64,000 nt of DNA from Limnohabitans sp. INBF002. Its GTDB lineage: Bacteria > Pseudomonadota > Gammaproteobacteria > Burkholderiales > Burkholderiaceae_C. The stretch covers positions 186,001-250,000 of the forward strand of contig NZ_AP027055.1 of assembly GCF_027924905.1 (NCBI RefSeq), given 5' to 3'. Below the pieces are notes generated by a model. It was not told the DNA's origin and made no database searches. It was given only the letters and a program-made list of their open reading frames with translations. Each line of letters opens with the position of its first letter. Within the stretch, counting starts at the first letter, position 1. Below, piece by piece: positions 50,180 through 59,297 of the stretch. The translations under genes were made by a program, and so were the position numbers.

Positions 50180-52039
50180 TTACTTAGGACCGTACAGGTA
50201 ATCAGGCAACCAGAGGGTCAGTCCTGGCCAGATGTACATCAAAACCATGCAGATGATGACGATGAACATGTAAGGCATCATGCCCGCAAAAATTTGATTG
50301 ATGGTCACATGCGGCGGTGACACCCCTTTCAGATAGAAGGCCGACATCGCCACAGGCGGTGACAAGAAGGCCGCTTGCAGGTTCACAAACACCAGCACGC
50401 CCCACAAGATTGGGTCGATCTGGAAGTGGGTGAGCAGTGGCAAGAAGATGGGCACAAAAATCACAATGATTTCGGTCCACTCCAGTGGCCAGCCCAGCAC
50501 AAAGATCACGGCTTGTGACAGCAGCATGAACTGCAGCGGTGTCAGGTCCATCGCCATGACCCACTCTTCCACCAAGCGCTGACCGCCCAAGACGGCAAAC
50601 ACGGCAGAGAAGAGGGCCGAGCCCACGAACAACCAACACACCATCGAGGTGGTTTTGGCGGTCAAGAACACCGCTTGCTTGGTTTTGTCAAAGTCCAGCG
50701 AGCCAGACCACCAGGCCATGATGAATGCGCCTGTGGCGCCTACCGCTGCTGATTCCGTGGCGGTGGCCAATCCCAGCAAGATCACACCCAACACGACGGC
50801 CGTCAGGATGCCCAATGGCATCACCGACTTGACCAGCATGTTGAGAATCTCAAACTGTTCGGCATCAAAGCCTTTGTAGTACCAAGCCAGCAAGCCAAAC
50901 AGAATCAGTGCGGTGCCCCAGAACCCGGTGTAGAAACCGTCAGGCACCGCAATCACCTTGTCTGCTTCCACCACTTCATCGCCCAGAGACACAGCGTCGT
51001 TGTTGGCTTCAGGCGCATCTGCCACTGAGTCGCCGCCCATCTCTTGCAGACCTTCAGGTTCTGCGGAGGTGGTGGTTTTCTCAGCCACGATGTCGGTGGA
51101 CATCTGGACGATTTCAGTGCCAGCTTGCGCGTTGGCGGTGGCTTGCGAATAAATCACCACATACCACCACGACGTTGCCAGCATTGCCAACACGATGAAC
51201 ACAGGTGCCAACGCCATGCTGAAGCTGCGAACCAACAGGCCCCACGTCACGCGCACCTCTGACGTGCTGATTTGCAGCGCGCGGCCAGGCATCACGACGG
51301 CCTTTGCCAAGGCGGGCAGCATGCGTTTGGAGTATTGCTGGCCCAGCTTTTCTAGCCAAGGCGACACAGGTGCTTTGGTTTGGTCTTCAGGCAACTTAGG
51401 TGCAATCGATGGGTCAATCAACACCCAGCCGATGACGTAAATCAAATACAAGAAAGCCAAGAAGAAACCGGGGAACATGGCCGCTGCGTAGAGCTTCACC
51501 ACAGACTGTCCGGCCACTGCGGCGTACACAATGATCATCACCGACGGTGGAATCAAAATACCCAAGGTACCGCCAGCCGTGATCACGCCTGCTGCCAAGC
51601 GTGTGTCATAGCCCGCATTCAGCATGGGGCGCATCGCAATCACGCCCATCAGCACCACCACAGCGCCCACCAAGCCGCTGGCAATGCCCCAGAAGGTGCA
51701 AATCACCAAGGTGGCCACGGCCAATGAGCCGGGCAAGCGACGGAAGGCCAACTGAACGCTGTGGAACATTTTGTCCACCAAGGCGCCCCGTTCCATCACA
51801 TAGCCCATCAGCACAAACAGCGGAATGGACAGCAGTGTGTCGTTGGTCATCGCGCCATAGGTGCGTTGCACCATCAGGTTAAAAACGCGGTTGTCTAGCC
51901 AAGGTTGGCTGGGGTCGTAAAAGGCCGTGAAGCCAAAGGCCATACCTAAGCCCATCAGCGTGAACGCTGTAGGAAAGCCCATCATGATCACCACGATGAT
52001 CAGACAGAGCATCGTTAGTCCGAGTGCTGGATCGCTCAT
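50180..52039 (-). CDS. TRAP transporter large permease (DctM family)
   Basis: The 619-residue product is the ion-driven membrane subunit of a TRAP transporter. It has the family segments MLCLIIVVIMMGFPTAFTLM, IPLFVLMGYVMERGALVDKM and GTLGILIPPSVMIIVYAAVA, then ILVFGVP-like IFVLGWPLEWTEIIVIF. It is longer than the usual 425-450 residues: about 60 acidic, Ser/Ala-rich residues (near 305-370) sit between helices. The small permease gene overlaps its start by 4 bp, so the two subunits are made together. Confidence 0.93.
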   Translation of the reverse strand: MSDPALGLTMLCLIIVVIMMGFPTAFTLMGLGMAFGFTAFYDPSQPWLDNRVFNLMVQRTYGAMTNDTLLSIPLFVLMGYVMERGALVDKMFHSVQLAFRRLPGSLAVATLVICTFWGIASGLVGAVVVLMGVIAMRPMLNAGYDTRLAAGVITAGGTLGILIPPSVMIIVYAAVAGQSVVKLYAAAMFPGFFLAFLYLIYVIGWVLIDPSIAPKLPEDQTKAPVSPWLEKLGQQYSKRMLPALAKAVVMPGRALQISTSEVRVTWGLLVRSFSMALAPVFIVLAMLATSWWYVVIYSQATANAQAGTEIVQMSTDIVAEKTTTSAEPEGLQEMGGDSVADAPEANNDAVSLGDEVVEADKVIAVPDGFYTGFWGTALILFGLLAWYYKGFDAEQFEILNMLVKSVMPLGILTAVVLGVILLGLATATESAAVGATGAFIMAWWSGSLDFDKTKQAVFLTAKTTSMVCWLFVGSALFSAVFAVLGGQRLVEEWVMAMDLTPLQFMLLSQAVIFVLGWPLEWTEIIVIFVPIFLPLLTHFQIDPILWGVLVFVNLQAAFLSPPVAMSAFYLKGVSPPHVTINQIFAGMMPYMFIVIICMVLMYIWPGLTLWLPDYLYGPK

Positions 52040-52704
52040 TTGTGTTCTCCCATCGCGTGGCCACCGCGCTGATGGGCCTCTTCGTCAATATGGTGTGCGC
52101 GCTCAATGGCGTCACGTTTGTCTTCTTCACTGACATAAATGCTGGCAGACAACTGCTGCTCGACCACGTCAATCTCGTTGGCATCTTTCAAGCGTGCAGG
52201 CCATTCACCAGTTTTCAGGCAAACCACACAACGCACAATTTCAGCTAGCCCTTGCATCAAGACGATGAAGCCGGTGATCGGGATGATGGCCTTGAAGGGG
52301 TACAAAGGAATCGCGTCGGCGCTGTTCGTCATTTCACGAATGGCGATGGCGTCGCCGGCATAGGTCCAACCCGCCCATGTCAAGGCAATCACGCCTGGAA
52401 TGAAGAACAGGATGTACAGCACAAAGTCAAGCGACGCTTGTGTGCGGGGCTTGGCGCTGCCGTAAAAAAAGTCGCCGCGAACGTGACCGTCTTGGCTCAG
52501 GGTGTAAGCACCGCACATCATGAAGGCGGTGCCGTAAAGCATGTTGCTGGCTTCGAAAATCCAAGCTGTAGGGGCGTTCAAGGCGTAGCGCTTGAAAACT
52601 TCGCCCATCACCATCACCATCAGCACAACGATCAACCATGCAAAGGCTTTGCCTACCCATGTGCTGATGCTGTCAACTGTGTGTAGCAGTTTCAGTGTGT
52701 TCAT
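52036..52704 (-). CDS. TRAP transporter small permease (DctQ family)
   Basis: The 222-residue product starts MNTLKLLHTVDSISTWVGKA and has four predicted helices, with MVMGEVFKRYALNAPTAWIF and CGAYTLSQDGHVRGDFFYGS, the latter a common DctQ pattern. The C-terminal tail is hydrophilic and His/Glu-rich (HIDEEAHQRGGHAMGEHK). I start it at 52704; the reading frame extends upstream only through the intercistronic hairpin. It overlaps the large permease gene by 4 bp. Confidence 0.92.
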   Translation of the reverse strand: MNTLKLLHTVDSISTWVGKAFAWLIVVLMVMVMGEVFKRYALNAPTAWIFEASNMLYGTAFMMCGAYTLSQDGHVRGDFFYGSAKPRTQASLDFVLYILFFIPGVIALTWAGWTYAGDAIAIREMTNSADAIPLYPFKAIIPITGFIVLMQGLAEIVRCVVCLKTGEWPARLKDANEIDVVEQQLSASIYVSEEDKRDAIERAHHIDEEAHQRGGHAMGEHK

Positions 52705-52722
52705 ATCGTTCTTAAAAGTAAA

Positions 52723-52758
52723 GGGACTGAAGTTCTGTGATGCACAGAATTCAGTCCC
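52723..52758 (-). promoter_or_regulatory. 16-bp intercistronic hairpin between the TRAP binding-protein and small-permease genes
   Basis: GGGACTGAA and TTCTGTG (52723-52739, one bulged G) pair exactly with CACAGAA and TTCAGTCCC (52743-52758) around a 3-nt loop. It lies 30 bp after the binding-protein stop codon (minus strand) and is followed by a weak T-rich stretch. It may stabilise the binding-protein mRNA or end part of transcription. Confidence 0.65.
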
Positions 52759-52787
52759 ATAAGTCAAGCTATCGCAGTCGTTCGGGC

Positions 52788-53909
52788 TTACGCCTTTTTG
52801 GCTCCGAAGAAGTGGTTCACCGCCATGCGACGGTTCACCACGGTGTCTTGCTCCCACTTCACAGCGCGCTGTGCGAACGCTTTTTGTGAAGCCACGATCT
52901 CTTTGAACATGGGGTTCTCGGCAGACTTCTTCTCCAAGATTTCAGACCAAATTTTGAGCTGGTCTTGCAAGATGGAGTCAGGTGTCTTGTAGAACTTGAC
53001 CTTGTCTTTGGTTTGCAGCTCGGCGTAGTCTTTGGAATAACGGTCCACAGACTTCCATGACATGTCTGCAGACGCAGCTTCTGTCGCGATGGCAATCACA
53101 GACTTCATCTTGGCTGGCAACGCGTCGTACTTGTTCTTGTTGAACATGATTTCGAACGTTTCTGCGCTTTGGTGATAGCTTTGCAGCATGCACACTTTGG
53201 ACACGTCTGGGAAGCCCAAGATACGGTCAGAGGTGGCGTTGTTGAACTCGGCGCCGTCCAGCAAGCCGCGGTCCATCGCTGGCACGATCTCGCCGCCTGG
53301 CAAGGCGTTCACAGCCGCACCCATGGTGGTGAACAAGTCAATGGCCAAACCGTTGGTGCGGAACTTCAAGCCTTTGAAGTCAGATGTTTTGGTGATTGGC
53401 TTTTTGAACCAGCCCAGAGGTTGCGTGAACATCGGGCCGTACAAGAATGATTGCACGTTGCCGCCGATAGACGCGTACAACTTGGCCAGCAGCTCAGCGC
53501 CACCGCCGTATTTGTGCCAAGCCAAAACCATGTTGGCATCCATACCGAAAGCGGGGCCAGAGTTCCATAAGGCCAATGCGTTTTGCTTGCCATAGTGGTA
53601 GCCCAACACGCCGTGACCGCCGTCCAAGGTGCCTTTAGACACGGCTTCCAGCAAGCCGAAAGCGGGCACCACAGAACCTGCGGGCAACACTTCGATCTTC
53701 AAATCGCCGCCCGTCATGTCGTTGACCTTCTTCGCGTAGTCGAGCGCGTACTCGTGGAAGATGTCCTTGGCTGGCCACGTGCTTTGCCAACGCATGTTGA
53801 TCGGGCCAGATTGGGCCTTGGCGATCATGGGGGCTGAAACGGCACCGGCTGCAACAGCGGCGCCTTTCAGTACGTTACGGCGAGCAGTTGTCTTTTTGGT
53901 ATCGGTCAT
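52788..53909 (-). CDS. TRAP transporter solute-binding protein (DctP family)
   Basis: The 373-residue product has a twin-arginine-like signal (TARRNVLKGAAVAAGAVSAP) cleaved near AKAQ. The mature part carries INMRWQSTWPAKDIFHEYAL, VLPAGSVVPAFGLLEAVSKG and LKFRTNGLAIDLFTTMGAAV with the conserved Arg that binds the carboxylate. It resembles the receptors annotated for mannitol or chloroaromatic compounds; lactate or keto-acid ligands are also possible. Upstream reading (to 54356) is only antisense to the rhodanese gene. It is the first gene of the TRAP operon. Confidence 0.93.
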   Translation of the reverse strand: MTDTKKTTARRNVLKGAAVAAGAVSAPMIAKAQSGPINMRWQSTWPAKDIFHEYALDYAKKVNDMTGGDLKIEVLPAGSVVPAFGLLEAVSKGTLDGGHGVLGYHYGKQNALALWNSGPAFGMDANMVLAWHKYGGGAELLAKLYASIGGNVQSFLYGPMFTQPLGWFKKPITKTSDFKGLKFRTNGLAIDLFTTMGAAVNALPGGEIVPAMDRGLLDGAEFNNATSDRILGFPDVSKVCMLQSYHQSAETFEIMFNKNKYDALPAKMKSVIAIATEAASADMSWKSVDRYSKDYAELQTKDKVKFYKTPDSILQDQLKIWSEILEKKSAENPMFKEIVASQKAFAQRAVKWEQDTVVNRRMAVNHFFGAKKA

Positions 53910-54083
53910 GGGGAAGTCTCCTAGTTTTTTGTCAAAGACATGAAAGGGAACAGTGATTCTTATCCCCACTTCATTTTTATTGACAAGGGTTTTCCCCGGA
54001 ACCATGCGTGAAAAGCCGCCAATTTGTCTCCTTGGGGACGAGGCGCTTCTATACTGAGAACCAACTTCTTTCGCTTTATAAAT

Positions 54084-54485
54084 ATGAGCAATAACCAGCT
54101 TGGCTATGCAGGCGACATCACCCCTGAAACTGCCAACGAGTGGATGCAGTCTGGCGCTGCCGTGATGATTGACGTGCGCACCGAGGCCGAATTGGCATGG
54201 GTCGGTTTTGTGCCGGGCGCTGTGTCTGTGCCTTGGAAAAAATGGCCAGGCATGGCCATGAATCCCGCGTTTGACGACGCCGTGTGCGCGGCTGCCAACG
54301 GCAAAAAAATAGTGCTCTTGTGCCGCAGTGGTGTGCGCTCTGTCGCAGCTGCTCAACGCGCCACCGAGCTGGGTCTAGAGGCCTACAACATCCTCGAAGG
54401 TTTCGAGGGCGATGCCAATGCAGACGGCCATCGTGGCACCCAAGGCGGCTGGCGCATGCGCGGCTTGCCTTGGCGCCAAAACTAA
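54084..54485 (+). CDS. Rhodanese-like sulfurtransferase
   Basis: The 133-residue product is one rhodanese domain, with [20 protein letters not shown] near the N-terminus and the active-site loop [12 protein letters not shown] with the catalytic Cys, then [16 protein letters not shown] [11 protein letters not shown]. Single-domain proteins of this type move sulfur or act in signalling; the substrate is unknown. Start is the ATG at 54084; the longer frame lies in the promoter region. coaX follows after 11 bp. Confidence 0.93.
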   Translation: MSNNQLGYAGDITPETANEWMQSGAAVMIDVRTEAELAWVGFVPGAVSVPWKKWPGMAMNPAFDDAVCAAANGKKIVLLCRSGVRSVAAAQRATELGLEAYNILEGFEGDANADGHRGTQGGWRMRGLPWRQN

Positions 54486-54496
54486 TTCACACACCT

Positions 54497-55306
54497 ATGA
54501 CATTCCTTGCACTCGATGTGGGCAACACACGCCTCAAGTGGGGCCTGTATGACAGCCCCGCACCCGGCGCCACACTGCTGGGCCACGGCGCGGTGTTTTT
54601 AGAAAACATTGACCGCTTGGCCGACGAAGACTGGCGCGAGCTGCCAGAGCCCACGCACATGCTGGGCTGCATCGTGGCGGGCGAAGCCATTCGCCGTCGC
54701 GTTGAAGAACAAATGGAGCTGTGGGACATCTCCCCCCACTGGGCCGTGTCGTCTGCTGCCGAAGCTGGCATGACCAATGGCTACGACCACCCCACACGCT
54801 TAGGTGCAGACCGCTGGGTGGCCATGATCGGCGCGCACGCGCGCATGCTGCAGCAAGTCAACGGCGGTGCGCCCAAACCCATGGTGGTCGTCATGGTGGG
54901 CACAGCTGTCACGGTAGAAGCCATCGATGCAAGCGGCAAGTTTTTGGGCGGCCTCATCTTGCCCGGGCACGGCATCATGCTGCGCGCTTTGGAGTCGGGC
55001 ACTGCGGGTTTGCGCGTGCCCACGGGCGAGGTGTGCGAGTTCCCCACCAACACCAGTGATGCGCTGACCAGCGGCGGCACCTACGCCATTGCTGGCGCAG
55101 TTGAGCGCATGGTGCAACACGTGCGCCAACACTGCGGCGCCGAGCCTGCGTGCTACATGACCGGTGGTGCGGGTTGGAAGATGGCCCCCAGCATGTCGGT
55201 GCAGTTTGAGCTGGTCGACTCGCTCATCTTTGATGGTTTGTTAGAAATTGCCAAACACCGCTTGGACCACCCCACACCTGTGTGGCCGTCACGCGGTTTG
55301 TACTGA
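54497..55306 (+). CDS. coaX: Type III pantothenate kinase
   Basis: CoaX phosphorylates pantothenate at the start of CoA synthesis. The 269-residue product has the ASKHA fold with the N-terminal phosphate loop [19 protein letters not shown], the segment [16 protein letters not shown], the catalytic region [20 protein letters not shown] and [12 protein letters not shown]. The Met at 54497 is the family N-terminus; the frame continues upstream only inside the rhodanese gene. It is cotranscribed with the rhodanese gene. Confidence 0.94.
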   Translation: MTFLALDVGNTRLKWGLYDSPAPGATLLGHGAVFLENIDRLADEDWRELPEPTHMLGCIVAGEAIRRRVEEQMELWDISPHWAVSSAAEAGMTNGYDHPTRLGADRWVAMIGAHARMLQQVNGGAPKPMVVVMVGTAVTVEAIDASGKFLGGLILPGHGIMLRALESGTAGLRVPTGEVCEFPTNTSDALTSGGTYAIAGAVERMVQHVRQHCGAEPACYMTGGAGWKMAPSMSVQFELVDSLIFDGLLEIAKHRLDHPTPVWPSRGLY

Positions 55307-55368
55307 GCAGCACTTTACGGGATAGCCCTTCATGACAGAGGACTAGGGCAGCGGCTAGACTCAAGGCC

Positions 55369-56553
55369 ATGAAAGTCCTTGATTCACTCACCAAGCAAGC
55401 TTCCTCCATCGCGGCCATTCGCCGCGATATCCACGCCCACCCCGAGCTGTGTTTTGAAGAAATTCGAACCGCCGATTTGGTGGCGCAAAAGCTGACCGAG
55501 TGGGGCATCCCCATCCATCGCGGCATGGGCAAAACAGGCGTGGTGGGCATTTTGAAATGTGGCACGAGTGATCGTGCCATAGGCCTGCGCGCCGACATGG
55601 ACGCCTTGCCCATGCAAGAGTTCAACCAATTCGCTCACGCCAGCCAACACGCCGGCAAGATGCACGCTTGCGGCCACGATGGCCATGTGGCCATGCTCTT
55701 GGCTGCTGCGCAATATTTGTCTAAGCACCAAAACTTTGACGGCACGGTGTACTTCATCTTCCAACCCGCAGAAGAGGGCGGTGGTGGTGCCCGCGAAATG
55801 ATGCGCGATGGCTTGTTCGACAAGTTCCCCATGCAAGCCGTCTACGGCATGCACAACTGGCCCGGCCTGAAAGAAGGCCAGTTTGCCTTGAGTGCGGGCC
55901 CTGTGATGGCGTCAAGCAATGAATTCAAAATCACCATCCACGGCAAAGGCTGCCACGCTGCGCTGCCCCACAACGGCATCGACCCTGTGTTGGTGGCCTG
56001 CCAAATGGTGCAAGCCTTTCAAACCATCATCAGCCGCAACAAAAAACCGGTGGATGCTGGCGTGATCTCGGTCACCATGATCAACGCAGGCGAAGCCACC
56101 AACGTCGTGCCCGACCACTGCGAGCTACAAGGCACCGTGCGCACCTTCAGCATCGACGTGCTTGACATGATCGAGCAACGCATGCGCGACATCGCCACCC
56201 ACACCTGCGCCGCCTTTGGCGCCACCTGCACCTTTGAGTTTGAACGTAACTACCCGCCCACCATCAACCACCCTGCTGAAGCCAACTTTGCACGCGAGGT
56301 GATGGCCGACATCGTGGGCGCGGACAACGTGCTGGCCCAAGAACCCACCATGGGCGCAGAAGACTTTTCGTACATGCTGCAAGCCAAACCCGGTGCGTAT
56401 TGCTTCATCGGCAACGGCGACGGCGTGCATCGTGAGATGGGGCATGGCGAAGGACCGTGTACTTTGCATAACCCTAACTACGACTTCAATGATGCATTGA
56501 TTCCGTTGGGGGCCACCTATTGGGTCAAGCTGGTCGAAGCCTCGTTGCGATAA
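55369..56553 (+). CDS. M20-family amidohydrolase (hippurate hydrolase-like)
   Basis: The enzyme removes an acyl group from an N-acyl amino acid. The 394-residue product has two metal sites typical of M20D: RRDIHAHPELCFEE, GLRADMDALPMQE and MHACGHDGHVAMLLAA, then the catalytic Glu in FQPAEEGGGGAREM. A dimerisation domain lies in the middle, and AEDFSYMLQAKPGAY gives the last metal ligand. The substrate cannot be fixed; hippurate, N-acetyl amino acids and IAA-amino acid conjugates are all possible. It has its own terminator. Confidence 0.93.
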   Translation: MKVLDSLTKQASSIAAIRRDIHAHPELCFEEIRTADLVAQKLTEWGIPIHRGMGKTGVVGILKCGTSDRAIGLRADMDALPMQEFNQFAHASQHAGKMHACGHDGHVAMLLAAAQYLSKHQNFDGTVYFIFQPAEEGGGGAREMMRDGLFDKFPMQAVYGMHNWPGLKEGQFALSAGPVMASSNEFKITIHGKGCHAALPHNGIDPVLVACQMVQAFQTIISRNKKPVDAGVISVTMINAGEATNVVPDHCELQGTVRTFSIDVLDMIEQRMRDIATHTCAAFGATCTFEFERNYPPTINHPAEANFAREVMADIVGADNVLAQEPTMGAEDFSYMLQAKPGAYCFIGNGDGVHREMGHGEGPCTLHNPNYDFNDALIPLGATYWVKLVEASLR

Positions 56554-56579
56554 AAAAGCCCGCATCAAGCGGGCTTTTT
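56553..56579 (+). terminator. Rho-independent terminator after the amidohydrolase
   Basis: AAAAAGCCCGC pairs with GCGGGCTTTTT around an ATCAA loop. It starts at the stop codon of the amidohydrolase gene, so the two overlap slightly. Confidence 0.9.
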
Positions 56580-56600
56580 CTGGTGGCTTGCTGTTTCGCC

Positions 56601-56625
56601 AATTGGGGTCAGAACCTAATTATTT
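56601..56625. repeat. GGGGTCAG-core repeat, copy 1
   Basis: The 25-bp element with the core GGGGTCAG matches a second copy at 57310-57334 in 21 of 25 positions and in the same orientation. Repeats with this core are, in my memory, scattered in many proteobacterial genomes and often close to transposase genes. Confidence 0.6.
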
Positions 56626-56646
56626 AACTCACACTCGGTGTGAGTT
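56626..56646 (-). repeat. 9-bp inverted repeat near the 3' end of the tetR gene
   Basis: AACTCACAC and GTGTGAGTT are exact inverted copies around TCG, 9 bp after the tetR stop codon. No T run follows on the minus strand, so it is a weak terminator at most or a binding site. Confidence 0.5.
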
Positions 56647-56654
56647 GCATTGAT

Positions 56655-57302
56655 TCAGTAAGCCGAGAGAAGCGCGTTCAAATGCTCTTTATGCTCCGCT
56701 GTCGCATAAGGCAGCAACAAGCCCAACACACTCTTAGCCCCTCGCAGCAACGACGCTTGTGCGCTTTCTGGCTCTAGCGCATGGCGTGGGTTGCGCACGT
56801 ATTCGTAGCTCAGCCACCAAGTCAGCATCACCACCATGTGCGTGGCGGTGGCTTCGCGCTCAGACACCGTAATGGCCAGCGCACCATCGTGTTCTAGGCT
56901 ATCCAGCAAGGTGCGAAACGCCGTGGTTTTGTGCAGTAGCGCGTCTTTGATGTGGGTTTCAAGCTTGCGGTTTTTGCTGAGCAGATCGTTCAAGTCGCGG
57001 TACAAAAAGCGGTATTGCCAGACCAGCTCAAACAGCGTGTGCATGAAAAACCAAGCGTCTTCCACGTCATGCACGCCGGGTGCCGCCTCTAGCAACTCAT
57101 CCAGCGCCGCCTCGTAGCGGTTGTACAGCGCGGTGACCAGCTCTTCTTTGGCGGGGTAGTGGTAATACAGGTTGCCGGGGCTGATGTTGAGCTCTGATGA
57201 GATCAATGTGGTCGACACATTGGGCTCGCCAAAGCGGTTAAACAGGTCGAGCGTGACCTCCAAAATCCGCTCAGCGGTACGGCGTGGCGCTTTCTTTGCC
57301 AT
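56655..57302 (-). CDS. TetR-family transcriptional regulator
   Basis: The 215-residue product has a TetR helix-turn-helix at the N-terminus (RTAERILEVTLDLFNRFGEP, then SSELNISPGNLYYHYPAKEE). The C-terminal ligand domain is helical with LFELVWQYRFLYRDLNDLLS, a pattern seen in regulators of fatty-acid or polyhydroxyalkanoate metabolism. It lies directly downstream of the phasin gene on the same strand and is bracketed by two GGGGTCAG repeats. Control of the phasin gene is an inference. Confidence 0.92.
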   Translation of the reverse strand: MAKKAPRRTAERILEVTLDLFNRFGEPNVSTTLISSELNISPGNLYYHYPAKEELVTALYNRYEAALDELLEAAPGVHDVEDAWFFMHTLFELVWQYRFLYRDLNDLLSKNRKLETHIKDALLHKTTAFRTLLDSLEHDGALAITVSEREATATHMVVMLTWWLSYEYVRNPRHALEPESAQASLLRGAKSVLGLLLPYATAEHKEHLNALLSAY

Positions 57303-57309
57303 GGTTCTT

Positions 57310-57334
57310 AATCGGGGTCAGCGCCCAATTATTT
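57310..57334. repeat. GGGGTCAG-core repeat, copy 2
   Basis: This is the second copy of the 25-bp element (21 of 25 positions match copy 1 at 56601-56625). It fills most of the gap between the phasin and tetR genes and contains the stop codon of the phasin gene. Confidence 0.6.
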
Positions 57335-57790
57335 CTTGGCCGTTTTCTTAGCTGGCGCTTTCTTTGCGGTAGTTTTTGCAACCGTTTTAGCAGTTGCCTT
57401 AGGTTTGGCGCCTAGCTGCGCCTCAAGCGCCGCCACACGTGCATGCAGTGCCTGCATCTCGGCGGCAGTTGGTAGCCCCAAGCTGTGCAGCGCTTTGGCC
57501 ACACGTTCCTCAAAAATACCTTCCAGCTTGCCCCATTGCCCAGTGGCGCGCTCGCTCAGCGTGTGCGCGGCTTGCGTGGCTTTTTGCGTGGCCTCAGCCA
57601 GTTTCTCTTCGGCGGTGGTGTGCACCTTGCGCTGCATGGTGATGCCGTCGCTCACCAGCTTCTCAAAGGCTTTGGTACCGTCCTCTTGCGCTTTGGCAAA
57701 CGCGCCCAAACCAGCGAGCCAAATTTGCTGCGCTTGTTCTTTCACGTTGTCAGACATAGCTGCGGGGTCAAAAGGGTTTTTGGTAGACAT
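57329..57790 (-). CDS. PHA granule-associated phasin (PhaI/PhaF-like)
   Basis: Phasins coat polyhydroxyalkanoate granules. The 153-residue product has a helical phasin domain in its first 120 residues: QIWLAGLGAFAKAQEDGTKA and FEKLVSDGITMQRKVHTTAE, then ATQAAHTLSERATGQWGKLE. A short coiled coil (ALHARVAALEAQL) and an Ala/Lys/Pro-rich tail (KKAPAKKTAKK) follow. The tail is similar to histone-like tails of PhaF proteins that tie granules to DNA. The tetR gene follows after 26 bp. Confidence 0.9.
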   Translation of the reverse strand: MSTKNPFDPAAMSDNVKEQAQQIWLAGLGAFAKAQEDGTKAFEKLVSDGITMQRKVHTTAEEKLAEATQKATQAAHTLSERATGQWGKLEGIFEERVAKALHSLGLPTAAEMQALHARVAALEAQLGAKPKATAKTVAKTTAKKAPAKKTAKK

Positions 57791-57880
57791 CTTTGCAAGC
57801 TTTCAAACAAAACATAAAACTGCACTTTAACGCTGTGTGCAGCCAAACACCATAGGAAGTTTAGTTAGACTCATCAAACA

Positions 57881-58393
57881 ATGAACAGCGAAACGCCAGA
57901 CACAACCCACACCGCTTGGTACGTCGTCCACACCAAGCCCCGTCAAGAAACGCGCGCCCTAGAAAATTTACAAAACCAAGGCTTCGACTGTTTCTTGCCG
58001 ATGATGCAGGTGCAAAAGCTGCGCAACCAACGCGTGCAAAACGTGGCCGAGCCCATGTTCAGCCGCTACCTGTTTATCCAGCTTGACGACACCACGCAAA
58101 ACTGGGGCCCCATTCGTTCTACCCTGGGCGTTAGCAAGCTGGTGAGCTTCGGCCCCCAGCCCGCCAAAGTGCCACCCGAGTTCATCGACTTTTTAAAAGA
58201 GGCCCCGCCCGAAGCTCTAGCACACATGTTTGCCCCAGGTGACGCGGTGCAAATCGCCAATGGCCCTCTGCAGGGTTTGGAGGGTAAATACATCGCGCAT
58301 GATGGCGAAACCCGAGCTTTTGTGCTGGTCGATTTGTTGGGCCAGCCACAAAAATTACGCATGGCTATCGAGAGCTTGCGAGTGAGTTTATAA
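57881..58393 (+). CDS. rfaH: Transcription antiterminator RfaH
   Basis: RfaH is a NusG paralogue recruited to RNA polymerase at ops elements, which lets long surface-polysaccharide operons be transcribed and translated. The 170-residue product has the NusG-type N-terminal domain (AWYVVHTKPRQETRALENLQ, then AEPMFSRYLFIQLDD) and a short C-terminal KOW domain (FAPGDAVQIANGPLQGLEGK). The lack of a long NusG insertion and the position right before a polysaccharide locus fit RfaH. A perfect ops sequence lies 126 bp downstream of its stop codon. Confidence 0.93.
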   Translation: MNSETPDTTHTAWYVVHTKPRQETRALENLQNQGFDCFLPMMQVQKLRNQRVQNVAEPMFSRYLFIQLDDTTQNWGPIRSTLGVSKLVSFGPQPAKVPPEFIDFLKEAPPEALAHMFAPGDAVQIANGPLQGLEGKYIAHDGETRAFVLVDLLGQPQKLRMAIESLRVSL

Positions 58394-58553
58394 ATATATA
58401 AATATAAAAATGAAAATATATTTCATTGCAACGAATCAAAAAGAGCTCATATCCGTCGCATTGCATACTATCTTGATGAGTATTTGACAGATAATCTATT
58501 TTTGCTCATGAGCGAAAGGGCGGTAGCGTGCCCAGCCCTTTATTTATATAGCT
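58394..58553 (+). promoter_or_regulatory. AT-rich leader/promoter region of the glycan locus
   Basis: The gap is AT-rich, in contrast to the genes around it. A TTGACA hexamer lies at 58484-58489, although no good -10 hexamer follows at standard spacing. The ops element is near the end of the gap. Read-through from rfaH is also possible. Confidence 0.45.
58519..58531 (+). promoter_or_regulatory. ops element (RfaH recruitment site)
   Basis: GGCGGTAGCGTGC is identical to the core of the E. coli ops/JUMPstart sequence as I remember it. It lies downstream of rfaH and 23-29 bp before the uppS start, in the untranslated leader, where RfaH would load onto paused RNA polymerase. Confidence 0.9.

Positions 58554-59293
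<740 letters not shown>

Positions 59294-59297
<4 letters not shown>

Noticed and set aside
53910..54356. N-terminal extension of the TRAP binding-protein frame up to 54356
   Set aside because: The extension runs antisense to the rhodanese gene and would place the signal peptide inside the protein; the ATG at 53909 gives a proper signal.
54284..54496. Longer coaX start inside the rhodanese gene
   Set aside because: The CoaX fold starts exactly at the Met at 54497.
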